Positions 27,275 to 35,620 of a DNA stretch of 64,000 nt are shown piece by piece. The position numbers and the translations under genes were made by a program. The stretch is from JBBQWZ01 sp038210135 (lineage in GTDB: Bacteria > Acidobacteriota > Terriglobia > Bryobacterales > Bryobacteraceae), in contig JBBQWZ010000030.1 of assembly GCA_038210135.1 (NCBI GenBank), positions 1 to 64,000 of the forward strand, in the 5' to 3' direction. Position 1 is the first letter of the stretch, and each line of letters starts with the position of its first letter. The notes beneath the pieces are model-generated. The model was not told the origin of the DNA, did not search any database, and saw only the letters and a list, made by a program, of their open reading frames with translations.

Positions 27275-28338
27275 AGGACGGTCCACGAAACGGTCGCGTG
27301 GCGGTCGATGGCGAGCTGTCCAAGAAGGCAGGTCTTCACGGCGTCGGCGGCGATCTGATTGTCGAAGGGCAGCGGCTTGTCTTCGGCGATCGCGGCGACA
27401 AAAGCGGCGTGCATTTCGACGTCGCCCGAATGCATGGTCTGGTTTCGAGAAGCGTCGGGAATCGTGACCGGCCGCGGGGCTTGGCCGTAGGCGTAGGACT
27501 CGAACGTCTTGTGATCGCGGACGCGCATCACGCCGGTCGCGCCGAGGATGCGAAGCTCACTCGATTCGGGGCGATGAAACATCGACAGAGTGTGCGTGGC
27601 GGTCACGCCGTCCGGGTATTCGAGAACAAGGGTCGCGTTGTCGAGGGTTTCGCGGCCGTCTTTATAGAACTGGATTCCGCCCGAGCAGGAAACGCGGACC
27701 GGGTTTTGGCCGAGGACCAGGCGGAAGAGGTCGGTGAAGTGGCAGCTCTTTTCGACCAGGGCCCCACCGGTGGTTAGGTTCAGCAGGCGCCAGTTGGTTC
27801 CGTTGTATTTCCACCCGCGAGTGAACCAGTCCGGGCGCAGTTCTTCGTGGAGGAGCTGGAGGGGCGTTCCGATGGCGCCGTCTTTCAGGAGTTGCGTCAT
27901 GCGCAGGTAGGCGGGCGCGAAGCGGAGTTCGTGGCCGACGAGAAAAACTTTTCTGGAGTGTTTGGCGGCGGCAAGGATTTCCGCGCAATCGGCTACCGAA
28001 GTGGCCAGCGGCTTCTCGCACAGCACATGCTTTCCGGCGGCGAGCGCCGCCAGCGCGTGCTCCTTATGCAGAAAGTTTGGAGTCGCGATGACCGCGGCGT
28101 CGACGTTCTTGTTGGCGAGCAGCTGGTGGTAGTCGGAATAGTTCTCGACGTCGGGCTGTACCTTGGCGGGATCCGTGTCGGAGGCGGCAACCACGCGGGC
28201 GGCGGGTCCGAGGGCGCGGATAAATCGAATATGCGCCTGGCCGCGTTGACCCGTTCCAATGATGCCGTAGCGCACTTGGTTCGTGTTCTGCGCGAGGGCG
28301 GCTCCGGAGAGTCCGGCCAGAAAAATTCGGCGGTCCAT
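27271..28338 (-). CDS. Gfo/Idh/MocA family oxidoreductase (second copy)
   Basis: A 355-residue protein with a short hydrophobic leader (MDRRIFLAGLSGAALAQ) that has the RR of a Tat signal. The Rossmann domain shows YGIIGTGQRGQAHI, VIATPNFLHKEHAL and the EKP motif in HVLCEKPLA. The C-terminal domain includes LTTGGALVEKSCHFTDLFRL, where K and H are likely catalytic. It is distantly related to the copy at 14619-15806. It overlaps the NagB-like gene by four bases, which suggests oxidation and then deamination or isomerisation of the same sugar. The receptor gene precedes it, with a strong terminator hairpin between. Confidence 0.87.
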   Translation of the reverse strand: MDRRIFLAGLSGAALAQNTNQVRYGIIGTGQRGQAHIRFIRALGPAARVVAASDTDPAKVQPDVENYSDYHQLLANKNVDAAVIATPNFLHKEHALAALAAGKHVLCEKPLATSVADCAEILAAAKHSRKVFLVGHELRFAPAYLRMTQLLKDGAIGTPLQLLHEELRPDWFTRGWKYNGTNWRLLNLTTGGALVEKSCHFTDLFRLVLGQNPVRVSCSGGIQFYKDGRETLDNATLVLEYPDGVTATHTLSMFHRPESSELRILGATGVMRVRDHKTFESYAYGQAPRPVTIPDASRNQTMHSGDVEMHAAFVAAIAEDKPLPFDNQIAADAVKTCLLGQLAIDRHATVSWTVL

Positions 28339-28379
28339 TGGCTTTCGAGGATAAGCGAGCGATGGCGAAAAATGAAATG

Positions 28380-28407
28380 GACCGCGGCGAATCTGAGCGC
28401 CGCGGTC
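28380..28407 (-). terminator. Terminator hairpin after the receptor gene
   Basis: A perfect 10-bp stem (GACCGCGGCG / CGCCGCGGTC) with an 8-nt loop. On the minus strand it is followed by CATTTCATTTTTCG. It begins 12 bases after the receptor stop and lies before the Gfo/Idh start, so it would reduce read-through and lower expression of the downstream enzymes. Confidence 0.75.
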
Positions 28408-28418
28408 CCGCTAGGATT

Positions 28419-31400
28419 TTAGAATTCGATCTTCGCGACCATTTGAATCTGGCGCGAAGTCGTAATCGTCGAGCTGATGGATCCGCCGGCGGCCGATCCC
28501 AGGTTGAGGTTCGGCAACGCAAAGTTGGCCCGATTGAGGATGTTGAATCCCTCCGCGCGCAACTGCAATTTCACCCGCTCGGTGAGCGGAATATTTTTGT
28601 GAATGGCGAGATCGACCGTCTGCAATCCGGGTCCGCGGAGGATGTTGTAGCCGGAGTTGCCGAACTGGTAGAGGGCCGGAACATCAAACGCGCGATTGGG
28701 ATCGTTCGGATTGATGCTGGTGTTGAACCATCTTTGGATGGTGCGCTCCGAGTCCGGCAGGTTGCCGCTGCCGATGCGATTCGGGAGCTGGAAGTTGCCA
28801 TTGTTCAAGCCGTTCGATGCGAGCACCGGCGTGAACGGACGGCCGGACTGCATGGTGATGATGGTGTTCATGTTCCAGCCGCCGATGACGAGATCGGCGA
28901 ACTTATTGGTCCCTGAACCGTACTTTCGGCCGCGGCCAAACGGAATATCGTACATCCCGGAAAACACGAAGCGGCTCTCGATGTCGAACGACGAGAGGCC
29001 GCGCGCCGAGGCGATGTTGTTGATGTCCTGATACTGCGACGCGACGCTGGGGCGAGATGCCTGGCCGCTCGATCCGGCGATCGCGTCATCAATCGATCGG
29101 CCCCAGGTATAGTTCGTCAGGAACTCAAGGCCGTTCGAGAAGCGCTTGGTGAGTTTCATCTGCAGACCTTCGTAGACCGAGTCGCCATAGAAGCCAAAGT
29201 AGGTGACCGTCGGAAGGTTGTTCAGCAGCTGGATAGGACGGCGCGTGGTGATCGCGGTAGGTCCAGGCGCAGCCTGATTCAGGTTGTAGGCCGAGAACAG
29301 GTGCGACCCGTGCGTGCCGACCCAACCGATATCGGCGAGCAAACCGGAACCGATTTCGTGTTGGATGTTGAAGCTGAACTGCTGGGCACGCGGTGTATGC
29401 GTTTCGAGCTGGACGGCGATCAAAGAGCCGCCGGCCGCGTTTAACTTGGCGGCGGTGTCAAGAATGGTGGGGACAGGGATGGGCAGTCCGTCGGCAACAT
29501 TGCGGCCAACGAAGAAGCTGCCCGGAACGAAAGCCTGCGTTGGCATAAACGGAGGATTGCGGCCGATGCCGCCTTGTCCGGCGTAGTGGACGCTCACGTA
29601 GTGGATGCCGTAAGAACCGCGGATGACCGTCTTGCCGTTGTTGCCGAGAGAGTAGGCGAAGCCGATGCGAGGGGCAAAGTTTCCTTTGTCGAAAGTGCGG
29701 CCGACGGTGGGATCCTTGGTGCCGATCAGGCTCAGGGCGGGATCGGTCGGGCTGAAGTTAAAGTTGGCAATGCGGCCCGCAACTTCCTTGAGCGGCGGGA
29801 ACATCTCATAGCGTAAGCCAAGATTTACGGTCAGTTTACGGCTGACCTTGAAGTCATCCTGCACGTAGAGCGAGTTCTCCCAGGCGCGCAAACCGAAGGT
29901 GCCCTGGAGCGCGGTGCGAGTGATTTGCGAAGGGTACCCCAGCAACAGGGACGCGATCGTATTGCCGGTGCCCGCCACGTTCGGTTGATTGGTGAAGTTA
30001 GTATCGAAATTGAAGAAGCCCCGGGCCGGGTCCTGCGATTCAAAGAAGTTCAGGTGACGGCGGATGATCTGGAAGCCGTACTTGATGGAGTGGCGGCCAA
30101 CAATCTGTGTCAGGTTCTCGCTGATCTGATAGTTGGTGTTCTGCGAGATCGTCGGAATCGGAGTGATGTTGCCCAGGTTCTGGAAGCCGGAGGGCCGCAC
30201 GCCGATGAGGCCGTTCGAGTAGGGCGGAACCGCCTCGTTGATTCCGGGTATTCCCAACTGCTGGGCGGTGTTGTACTGCAGATTCTTCGGGACGGCGTGC
30301 AGATCGAACCGCGAGAAGCCTATGCGGAATTCGTTGACCAGGCGCGGCGTGAAAACGTGCGTGTCGCTGATCACGCCGCCCCAGGTGACGAGGTCGAAGT
30401 CCGCGCTGTCGGCGCTTTGTGTGTTGTCGGCCCCGGCGTAGGGTCCGAATTGAACGCTGGTGTTGGTTGGCGCCGGCAGGGCTCCAGGAAGGCTGGTGAC
30501 GTTGTGGCCGCGGCTGACGCGCACGAACATGTTGTTCTTCGAGCTAACGATCTTGTCGCTGCGGACGTTGAAGGCGTCGTCGTGCTGATACTTCGACGGC
30601 GAGAAGAAGTAGTTGTTAACGGCGGCGCCGGCGACGTTCGGATCGGGATAGAGATTCACGAGAGCTCGCGTGACGGCGTTGGTACGGTTCAACGGAATCG
30701 TATTGTTCCCGAACGGCGTGCGGATGAAGTTGCCGGCTTTGTTCGGATCGGGAGCGGTCGAGAGCGGATCGTAGATCGGCGTCGCCCCAAAGTTGCCGCC
30801 CTTCTGCGCGACGGTCGGGACGGTCGAGGTGACGTCGAGACCCAGCGCCTGGCGGAATCCCTGGTAGTCGCCGAAGAAGAACCAGTTATTCTTCTTGATC
30901 GCTCCCCCGAAGGTGCCGCCGAACTGGCTCTGCACGAAATTCGGCAGGCGCCGAGGGTCGAGCGCGGTCTTGCGCTGATAGAAATTGCGCGCGTCGAGAG
31001 CGGCGTTGCGGAAGTACTCGTACACGGAGCCGTGGTAGGTGTTGCTGCCGCCGCGCGTCTGCACGTTTACGATGCCGCCGGACGAGCGTCCAAATTCGGC
31101 GGGCGCGTTCGCGGTGAAGACTTTGAATTCGCTGGTGGCTTCGACCGAAGGCTGCAGGATCGTCGAATTGATCCAGCTCTCGTTGTTGTCGATGCCGTCC
31201 ACCATGAAGTTGTTGTTCTGCCCGCGCTGTCCGTTGGCGTTGAAGCTGCCGGTCCCGCGCTGGACGAAGGCTCCCGCGCCTTCGATGTTGCCGCCCTGCT
31301 GGCCGGCGGTTACCCCGGCAGTCAGGAACACGAGTTGGACGTAGTTGCGGCCGTTCAGCGGTAGCTCCTGGACCGTTTTTTGCTGGACGACCTCGCCGAC

Positions 31401-31793
31401 CTCGGAGCTATCCGCTTTGACCAGCGCCGGAGCCTCGGTGACGTTTACCGTCTCGCTCACCTGTCCAACTTCGAGTGTAAATTCGAGGCGCGCCTTCTGG
31501 TCCACCTCGAGGGTCAAACCGCTACGCTCGATGGTCTTAAAACCAGCGGACTTTACCGTGACGACGTATTGGCCCAGAGGCACGTAGGGAGCGTCGAATT
31601 CTCCATTACGGTCGGTTGGAATCTCGCGACGGAATCCGGTTTGCTGGTTGATCAGCGTCACCGTAGCCGACGCAACGACGGAACCAGACGAATCGCGGAC
31701 ACTTCCTAGAATCGTGCCGGAAGCAGACTGCGCTTCCGCCAATGAACTGCAGAGAACCGTCACTAGCAACGCGGCAAGAACCGGTATCCTCAT
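28419..31793 (-). CDS. Oar-like TonB-dependent receptor (second copy)
   Basis: A 1124-residue outer-membrane protein. The ATG at 31793 has GGAGGAG ahead and begins the signal peptide (VLAALLVTVLCSSLAEAQ). A CarboxypepD_reg-like domain (about 25-110; DSSGSVVASATVTL) precedes the plug (LPLNGRNYVQLVFL, FMVDGIDNN, FGRSSGGIVNVQTRGG) and a long barrel ending in MVAKIEF. It is first in the run with Gfo/Idh, NagB-like and GntR genes and probably imports their substrate, most likely a saccharide. It is only distantly alike to the copy at 9604. Confidence 0.92.
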   Translation of the reverse strand: MRIPVLAALLVTVLCSSLAEAQSASGTILGSVRDSSGSVVASATVTLINQQTGFRREIPTDRNGEFDAPYVPLGQYVVTVKSAGFKTIERSGLTLEVDQKARLEFTLEVGQVSETVNVTEAPALVKADSSEVGEVVQQKTVQELPLNGRNYVQLVFLTAGVTAGQQGGNIEGAGAFVQRGTGSFNANGQRGQNNNFMVDGIDNNESWINSTILQPSVEATSEFKVFTANAPAEFGRSSGGIVNVQTRGGSNTYHGSVYEYFRNAALDARNFYQRKTALDPRRLPNFVQSQFGGTFGGAIKKNNWFFFGDYQGFRQALGLDVTSTVPTVAQKGGNFGATPIYDPLSTAPDPNKAGNFIRTPFGNNTIPLNRTNAVTRALVNLYPDPNVAGAAVNNYFFSPSKYQHDDAFNVRSDKIVSSKNNMFVRVSRGHNVTSLPGALPAPTNTSVQFGPYAGADNTQSADSADFDLVTWGGVISDTHVFTPRLVNEFRIGFSRFDLHAVPKNLQYNTAQQLGIPGINEAVPPYSNGLIGVRPSGFQNLGNITPIPTISQNTNYQISENLTQIVGRHSIKYGFQIIRRHLNFFESQDPARGFFNFDTNFTNQPNVAGTGNTIASLLLGYPSQITRTALQGTFGLRAWENSLYVQDDFKVSRKLTVNLGLRYEMFPPLKEVAGRIANFNFSPTDPALSLIGTKDPTVGRTFDKGNFAPRIGFAYSLGNNGKTVIRGSYGIHYVSVHYAGQGGIGRNPPFMPTQAFVPGSFFVGRNVADGLPIPVPTILDTAAKLNAAGGSLIAVQLETHTPRAQQFSFNIQHEIGSGLLADIGWVGTHGSHLFSAYNLNQAAPGPTAITTRRPIQLLNNLPTVTYFGFYGDSVYEGLQMKLTKRFSNGLEFLTNYTWGRSIDDAIAGSSGQASRPSVASQYQDINNIASARGLSSFDIESRFVFSGMYDIPFGRGRKYGSGTNKFADLVIGGWNMNTIITMQSGRPFTPVLASNGLNNGNFQLPNRIGSGNLPDSERTIQRWFNTSINPNDPNRAFDVPALYQFGNSGYNILRGPGLQTVDLAIHKNIPLTERVKLQLRAEGFNILNRANFALPNLNLGSAAGGSISSTITTSRQIQMVAKIEF

Positions 31794-31822
31794 ATATCTC
31801 CTCCTCCCAAGAGGTCGTGGGG

Positions 31823-31840
31823 GATAACATATCACATTTC
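31823..31840. promoter_or_regulatory. AT-rich candidate operator upstream of the second receptor
   Basis: GATAACATATCACATTTC lies about 30 bases before the receptor start. Its core ATATCACAT is the reverse complement of the 9-mer seen at 19507-19515 ahead of the transporter/dehydrogenase pair. It could be a shared regulator site or simply a -10 region. Confidence 0.3.
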
Positions 31841-32033
31841 AGAAAACGTGAGGCGAAGCTGACGGCGATTCTGACGGCAAGGATAGAAATGCCGCATCAA
31901 AACTTAGGATTGGGTGACGTGCGGGACGGCGCTCCCAGGGTCGCCATGGCGGACGGGCTAGAAGCTTTCGAGCGCAGCCGATGTAAATGTTGCTGCGAGT
32001 TTGACCACCCGTGATACGATTCCACCGGACGAG

Positions 32034-32621
32034 GTGCAACTCTTGATCTTCCGCCGAAACCGCATTGGGCTGTCCATCTTGCTGTTTTCGCTGATCGCCA
32101 CGGCGGCTTTTGGACAGCAAGGAACCAGCGCCAAAGATGCCTTTTGCCGCGTCGGTACCAGGGTCTTCGTGGATCCCGGTCATCACCCCGCGACGGTGCT
32201 GGAAAGAACCGAAGTTTCCTGCCGCGTTCACTATGAGGACGGCGCTTACCCGGATGGTTGGGCCCAGGGATTCATGGTTACAAGCGCCGAGGCTGAGAAC
32301 AAAGCGAGCGCTGCCGCGAAGAGCCCGCCGCCTCCCGGCAAGTACACCTGCGGCGTGTTTCTTAGCGGTAATTTCACTTTCACTCAGTACGTTACCCTGA
32401 CGGCGGGGTCCTATGATTCCTCGGTGGCAGGAACCGGACGATCCCACTATGACGTAGCCAAGAAGCGCCTTCTGTTCGATAGCGGCAAGTTTCAATCCTT
32501 GTTTGGCAGTTACGAGCCAACGGCCGGGTATCCGATGTTCCGACTGACGTCCCGCGATGACATGAAAGAGTCGGAGTATACCCTTAGTTGGCGCAGTCAG
32601 GTGTGCAGCGGCAAGTACTGA
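32034..32621 (+). CDS. Small secreted protein of unknown function
   Basis: 195 residues from the GTG at 32034; a TTG at 32043 or 32001 is also possible and none has a strong ribosome site. A signal peptide (LSILLFSLIATAAFGQ) leads to two short regions. The first, RVFVDPGHHPATVLERTEVSCRVHYEDG, is reminiscent of an SH3- or Tudor-like barrel. A proline-rich linker (KSPPPPGKY) follows, then a beta-rich domain with TCGVFLSGNFTF and YTLSWRSQVCSGKY, where paired cysteines may form a disulfide. It stands alone and I assign no role. Confidence 0.65.
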   Translation: MQLLIFRRNRIGLSILLFSLIATAAFGQQGTSAKDAFCRVGTRVFVDPGHHPATVLERTEVSCRVHYEDGAYPDGWAQGFMVTSAEAENKASAAAKSPPPPGKYTCGVFLSGNFTFTQYVTLTAGSYDSSVAGTGRSHYDVAKKRLLFDSGKFQSLFGSYEPTAGYPMFRLTSRDDMKESEYTLSWRSQVCSGKY

Positions 32622-32788
32622 CGCGTGGTCTGTTGGGCCTCCCGCTTGGATGAGACCGCCGTCGGACCCGGGTGGAAGGCGGGTCGTTGAGTCCAGGAGG
32701 AAACCCCGGTCGACATTCGATTACGGGGCGACCCACTTCCGCGAGTAGCGCGTTATACGGCCAAATGCTTACAGCGAAGTCATCGTTT

Positions 32789-33838
32789 TTAATTGTCGAA
32801 ATATTTCTGGAGCGTTACGGGATCACGCGTTTTTGTCAGGCCCAACATCAGCAGAATCCTTGCCTTTTGCGGACTGAGATTGTCCGCCAGCACGCATCCA
32901 ATCTGCCGGAGCGTAAGCGCTGACCCCTTGCTCGCGCTCAACGGGAAAACACGGCCAGTGGGAACGCGGGTACTGATCACAACGGGGATACCTCGCGCAC
33001 GGAGTTCCTGAATTGCGTCAAACATCGATTCGCTGACGTCACCGAGGCCGGTACCCGAAACCACCAAGCCCTGAATCGGGTTGTCGCGAACCAGCGCTCG
33101 GATCAGGAGCCCGTCCGAACCGGCATCGCTCATCACAATATCGACGCGCCCGAGGTCAGTTCGGGAATCGACCGCAAAGGTTTGACGCCGCAACGGCACG
33201 CGGTAAAATCGCACCTTTTCCACGTCGACCGTTCCGAGAGCGCCGAATTCCGGGCTGCGGAAGGTCTCCACTTGGCTGGTATTTGTCTTTGTGACGTCCC
33301 GAGCGGCGTTGATTTGGCCGTTCATGACCACCATGGCTCCCTTGCCAACAGCTTCTGGTTCTATCGCGACACGAATCGCATTCAAAAGGTTTCTGGGCCC
33401 ATCCGAGTCTAGATCGGACGCGGGACGTTGCGCACCGACCAGAATCACCGGCTTGATGCCAGCGACTGTCAGTTCCAGAAAGTATGCGGTTTCCTCCAAT
33501 GTGTCGGTGCCGTGCGTGACAACGATCCCGGCGATTTCAGGTCTTGCGAGCAATTCATTGACTCTTCCAGCGAGACGAAGCCATATCGCGGGCGTCATGT
33601 CCGAACTGGGAACATTGGAGATTTGCTCGACCCGAATCTGCGCGAGCTTTTTGATGGCCGGTACAGCCGCGACAAGATCTTCCCCCGAGAGGGCGGGAAC
33701 ATAGCCGCCTTTCGCCGCATCTTGTTTGCTTGCTATCGTGCCGCCCGTAGAAAGAACAACAACGGTAGGTAACCCTTGGGCAGCGCTAGACACGCACATC
33801 ACAAGCAGCAGCAATGAACTGACTCTGGCTGAACTCAT
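32789..33838 (-). CDS. Type II L-asparaginase, secreted
   Basis: A 349-residue protein. A signal peptide (VSSLLLLVMCVSSAAQG) is followed by the two signature motifs: VVLSTGGTIAS with T34 and VVTHGTDTLEETAYF with T111-D112. ILVGAQRPASDLDSDGP and GLVVSGTGLGDV are also family features. It hydrolyses asparagine (and perhaps glutamine) to aspartate and ammonia in the periplasm. The length is usual for the family. The gene is single, with no transporter beside it. Confidence 0.93.
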   Translation of the reverse strand: MSSARVSSLLLLVMCVSSAAQGLPTVVVLSTGGTIASKQDAAKGGYVPALSGEDLVAAVPAIKKLAQIRVEQISNVPSSDMTPAIWLRLAGRVNELLARPEIAGIVVTHGTDTLEETAYFLELTVAGIKPVILVGAQRPASDLDSDGPRNLLNAIRVAIEPEAVGKGAMVVMNGQINAARDVTKTNTSQVETFRSPEFGALGTVDVEKVRFYRVPLRRQTFAVDSRTDLGRVDIVMSDAGSDGLLIRALVRDNPIQGLVVSGTGLGDVSESMFDAIQELRARGIPVVISTRVPTGRVFPLSASKGSALTLRQIGCVLADNLSPQKARILLMLGLTKTRDPVTLQKYFDN

Positions 33839-33879
33839 CGAGACAATCTAACCACAATGTCCACAGCCATTCTCCCAAT

Positions 33880-34032
33880 CGAAAGGAAGCCGTTATCATC
33901 CACGAGTTTCTCCATTATCATCGGATCGTCGGCCGGGACAAGGACAATCAAACGATCACGCTACCGAACGGACAGGTAGTGATCGCGTCTCAAGGCGTCA
34001 CGAAAGTAGTGGTCGATAGCAGTCCACGCTAA
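33880..34032 (+). pseudogene. C-terminal remnant of a HExxH-containing protein
   Basis: A reading frame with no plausible start ends at 34032. It reads AVIIHEFLHYHRIVGRD, then NQTITLPNGQVVIASQG and SSPR before the stop. HEFLH matches the HExxH zinc-peptidase motif, and the following glycine and Asp are where such domains often place further ligands. The rest of the gene is absent, since the divergent asparaginase starts 40 bp upstream. Probably a leftover of a deleted gene. Confidence 0.5.
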
Positions 34033-34100
34033 GAGGGGAAGATGAAATGGGAATCTTACTCAATGCTTCCTAGCCACCGATTCCCCCGTCTCCGAGAGGC

Positions 34101-34496
34101 TCAGTCTCCGCCTGGAGAACGCGCAAGCGCCTGGAGGTACATCACGATCTGCCAACGTTGCGGTTCGGGCAAATTCGAAAAGGAAGGCATCCCGGAACGC
34201 AAGGAGCCGTTACGAAGCACCCAGAAAAGAGCTCCCGGCGTCGAACGCCCAATGGCCGGCGACGCTAGCGCCGGAGTGCCTCCTCGACCTTCACCCTGTC
34301 TTCCGTGACAGCTTGCACATTCTCTAAGGAAAAGTTTTCGGCCAGCCGCCTCCGCCGATGGGTTCGACGAATACGGATTCGGCCGGCTCATCTCCTTGAC
34401 GCTCGGCCGTTCGAGGAGCGGCTTGCGGCGGTCGGCGGCCGTTAACCCCAGTGCCGCGATAACCAAGACACAAACCAGCTTCGCACCTCTTAGCAT
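34101..34496 (-). CDS. Small exported monohaem cytochrome c
   Basis: 131 residues. A signal peptide (LVCVLVIAALGLTAADR) precedes a single class I cytochrome c domain with C60-A-S-C63-H64 and a probable axial Met in SGMPSF (M103). The last helix ends in VMYLQAL. The ATG overlaps the stop of the upstream gene by one base (TGATG), with GGAGGAA ahead, so translation is tightly coupled to the beta-barrel protein. It would carry single electrons in the periplasm. The frame is open upstream, but that part lies inside the neighbouring gene. Confidence 0.88.
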   Translation of the reverse strand: MLRGAKLVCVLVIAALGLTAADRRKPLLERPSVKEMSRPNPYSSNPSAEAAGRKLFLRECASCHGRQGEGRGGTPALASPAIGRSTPGALFWVLRNGSLRSGMPSFSNLPEPQRWQIVMYLQALARSPGGD

Positions 34497-35362
34497 CACT
34501 TCCTCCACATCCGGCCGAACTGCGAAATCTCGTAGGAAACGCCGAACCGCAGCAGGAAGCCCGCGCTTTGGCCGGTGATGCCAAAGCCCGGAGAGATCTT
34601 GAATGCCGGGCCATTCGGAAGCGTCCACGAAACGGTGGGTGCGAGGTAGTGTGAGGTTTCACGGAGCCCGAAAGCCTCGTGCGTTCCCAGTCCACCGTAT
34701 AACTCGACACCCGCCTGAATGTTCTCCGGACACAAGCTGCAATTCGCGGAGCGTGCGGCCAGCGCCAACGGCCGACTCACTCCGACCGCGTACCCGAACT
34801 CGAATGGCGCGTGTCGCACGTTCTTTTCAGCAATGAAGTTTTCGGCGATCGTCCACCCGCGGAAGTGGCTGCTCAGTATCAGTTTGGCCTCCAGCTCCCG
34901 TTTTTTCTCCTGCCGCGTGATCGCGTTAAGGCCGCTCAGGTCGTCCTGCCCGTCGTGGCCCACGACTTCGAGCAGACTGCGGTTGGCTCCATTGATGTTT
35001 TCAAACTCCACGTAGAGGACCGGGTTGATCCAATGCTCCCGCGGAAGAATGCGGAAACGGTTTTCCCAACGGTAGCCCGTAAAGAGCGTGCTCTCGCGTG
35101 TGGTTTGTCCTTCCAAATACACTTCGGTTGTCCACCATGCCTTGATGCCATATTCGAGTTCAGTCGTGATTCCGAGAAAGCGGCTGCCGTCAGCGGGCTT
35201 GCCTGTCACGTTTCGCATCCCGAGCTCAAGGTTGCCCGGCTCTTCCATCTGGTGGGTATAGGTGACGAAGAACGGACTTTCGGCGGCGGGCAACAACCAT
35301 GCCACTGCAAAGCACAATAGAAACTTCAGTTTTGGAACACCTATCCTAACCCTCTCGTGCAT
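34496..35362 (-). CDS. Predicted outer-membrane beta-barrel protein
   Basis: 288 residues with a signal peptide (LKFLLCFAVAWLLPAAES). The body alternates hydrophobic and polar residues in strands, as in LGITTELEYGIKAWWTTEVYLEG, RWENRFRILP and VLYVEFENI. It ends in FLLRFGVSYEISQF. Two cysteines (CSLC) sit in a loop near residue 206. No family name is certain; proteins of this look are annotated as transporter-like or hypothetical porins. It is translationally coupled to a cytochrome c gene, which hints at a redox role at the cell surface. Confidence 0.68.
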   Translation of the reverse strand: MHERVRIGVPKLKFLLCFAVAWLLPAAESPFFVTYTHQMEEPGNLELGMRNVTGKPADGSRFLGITTELEYGIKAWWTTEVYLEGQTTRESTLFTGYRWENRFRILPREHWINPVLYVEFENINGANRSLLEVVGHDGQDDLSGLNAITRQEKKRELEAKLILSSHFRGWTIAENFIAEKNVRHAPFEFGYAVGVSRPLALAARSANCSLCPENIQAGVELYGGLGTHEAFGLRETSHYLAPTVSWTLPNGPAFKISPGFGITGQSAGFLLRFGVSYEISQFGRMWRK

Positions 35363-35374
35363 TTGGAACCTTTC

Positions 35375-35481
35375 GGTTGCAACCAGCCATCCCGTCTGTA
35401 CGCAGCTGAGTTGCAGCTAGAGATCATCATAATGCAATATATTTCGATAGTTCAACCGTTTTGATGCAAATGGGTTGCAAC
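35375..35481. promoter_or_regulatory. Cluster of GTTGCAAC-like palindromes upstream of the barrel/cytochrome operon
   Basis: GGTTGCAACC (35375-35384) is a perfect 10-bp palindrome. GTTGCAAC recurs at 35474-35481 and a variant GTTGCAGC lies near 35410. The intervening DNA (35420-35465) is AT-rich and could hold the promoter. This arrangement suits a dimeric repressor or activator, but no regulator of this operon is recognisable nearby. The rest of 35363-35620 shows no gene. Confidence 0.4.
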
Positions 35482-35620
35482 TGAGGCTGGACTGTAGAAT
35501 CTAGGACCTGAATGGTCGTAGATCCGCATGGCGAATACGCCGCCAGCGTGACGGAGGTCCCAGTAGCGAGTGGGAAACGACCTCGGCGTACGTTGATTCT
35601 AGAATTTTAAGAAGACGGTT

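Noticed and set aside
29925..31364. 479-codon plus-strand open frame
   Set aside because: Antisense to the second receptor, with no fold or start signal.
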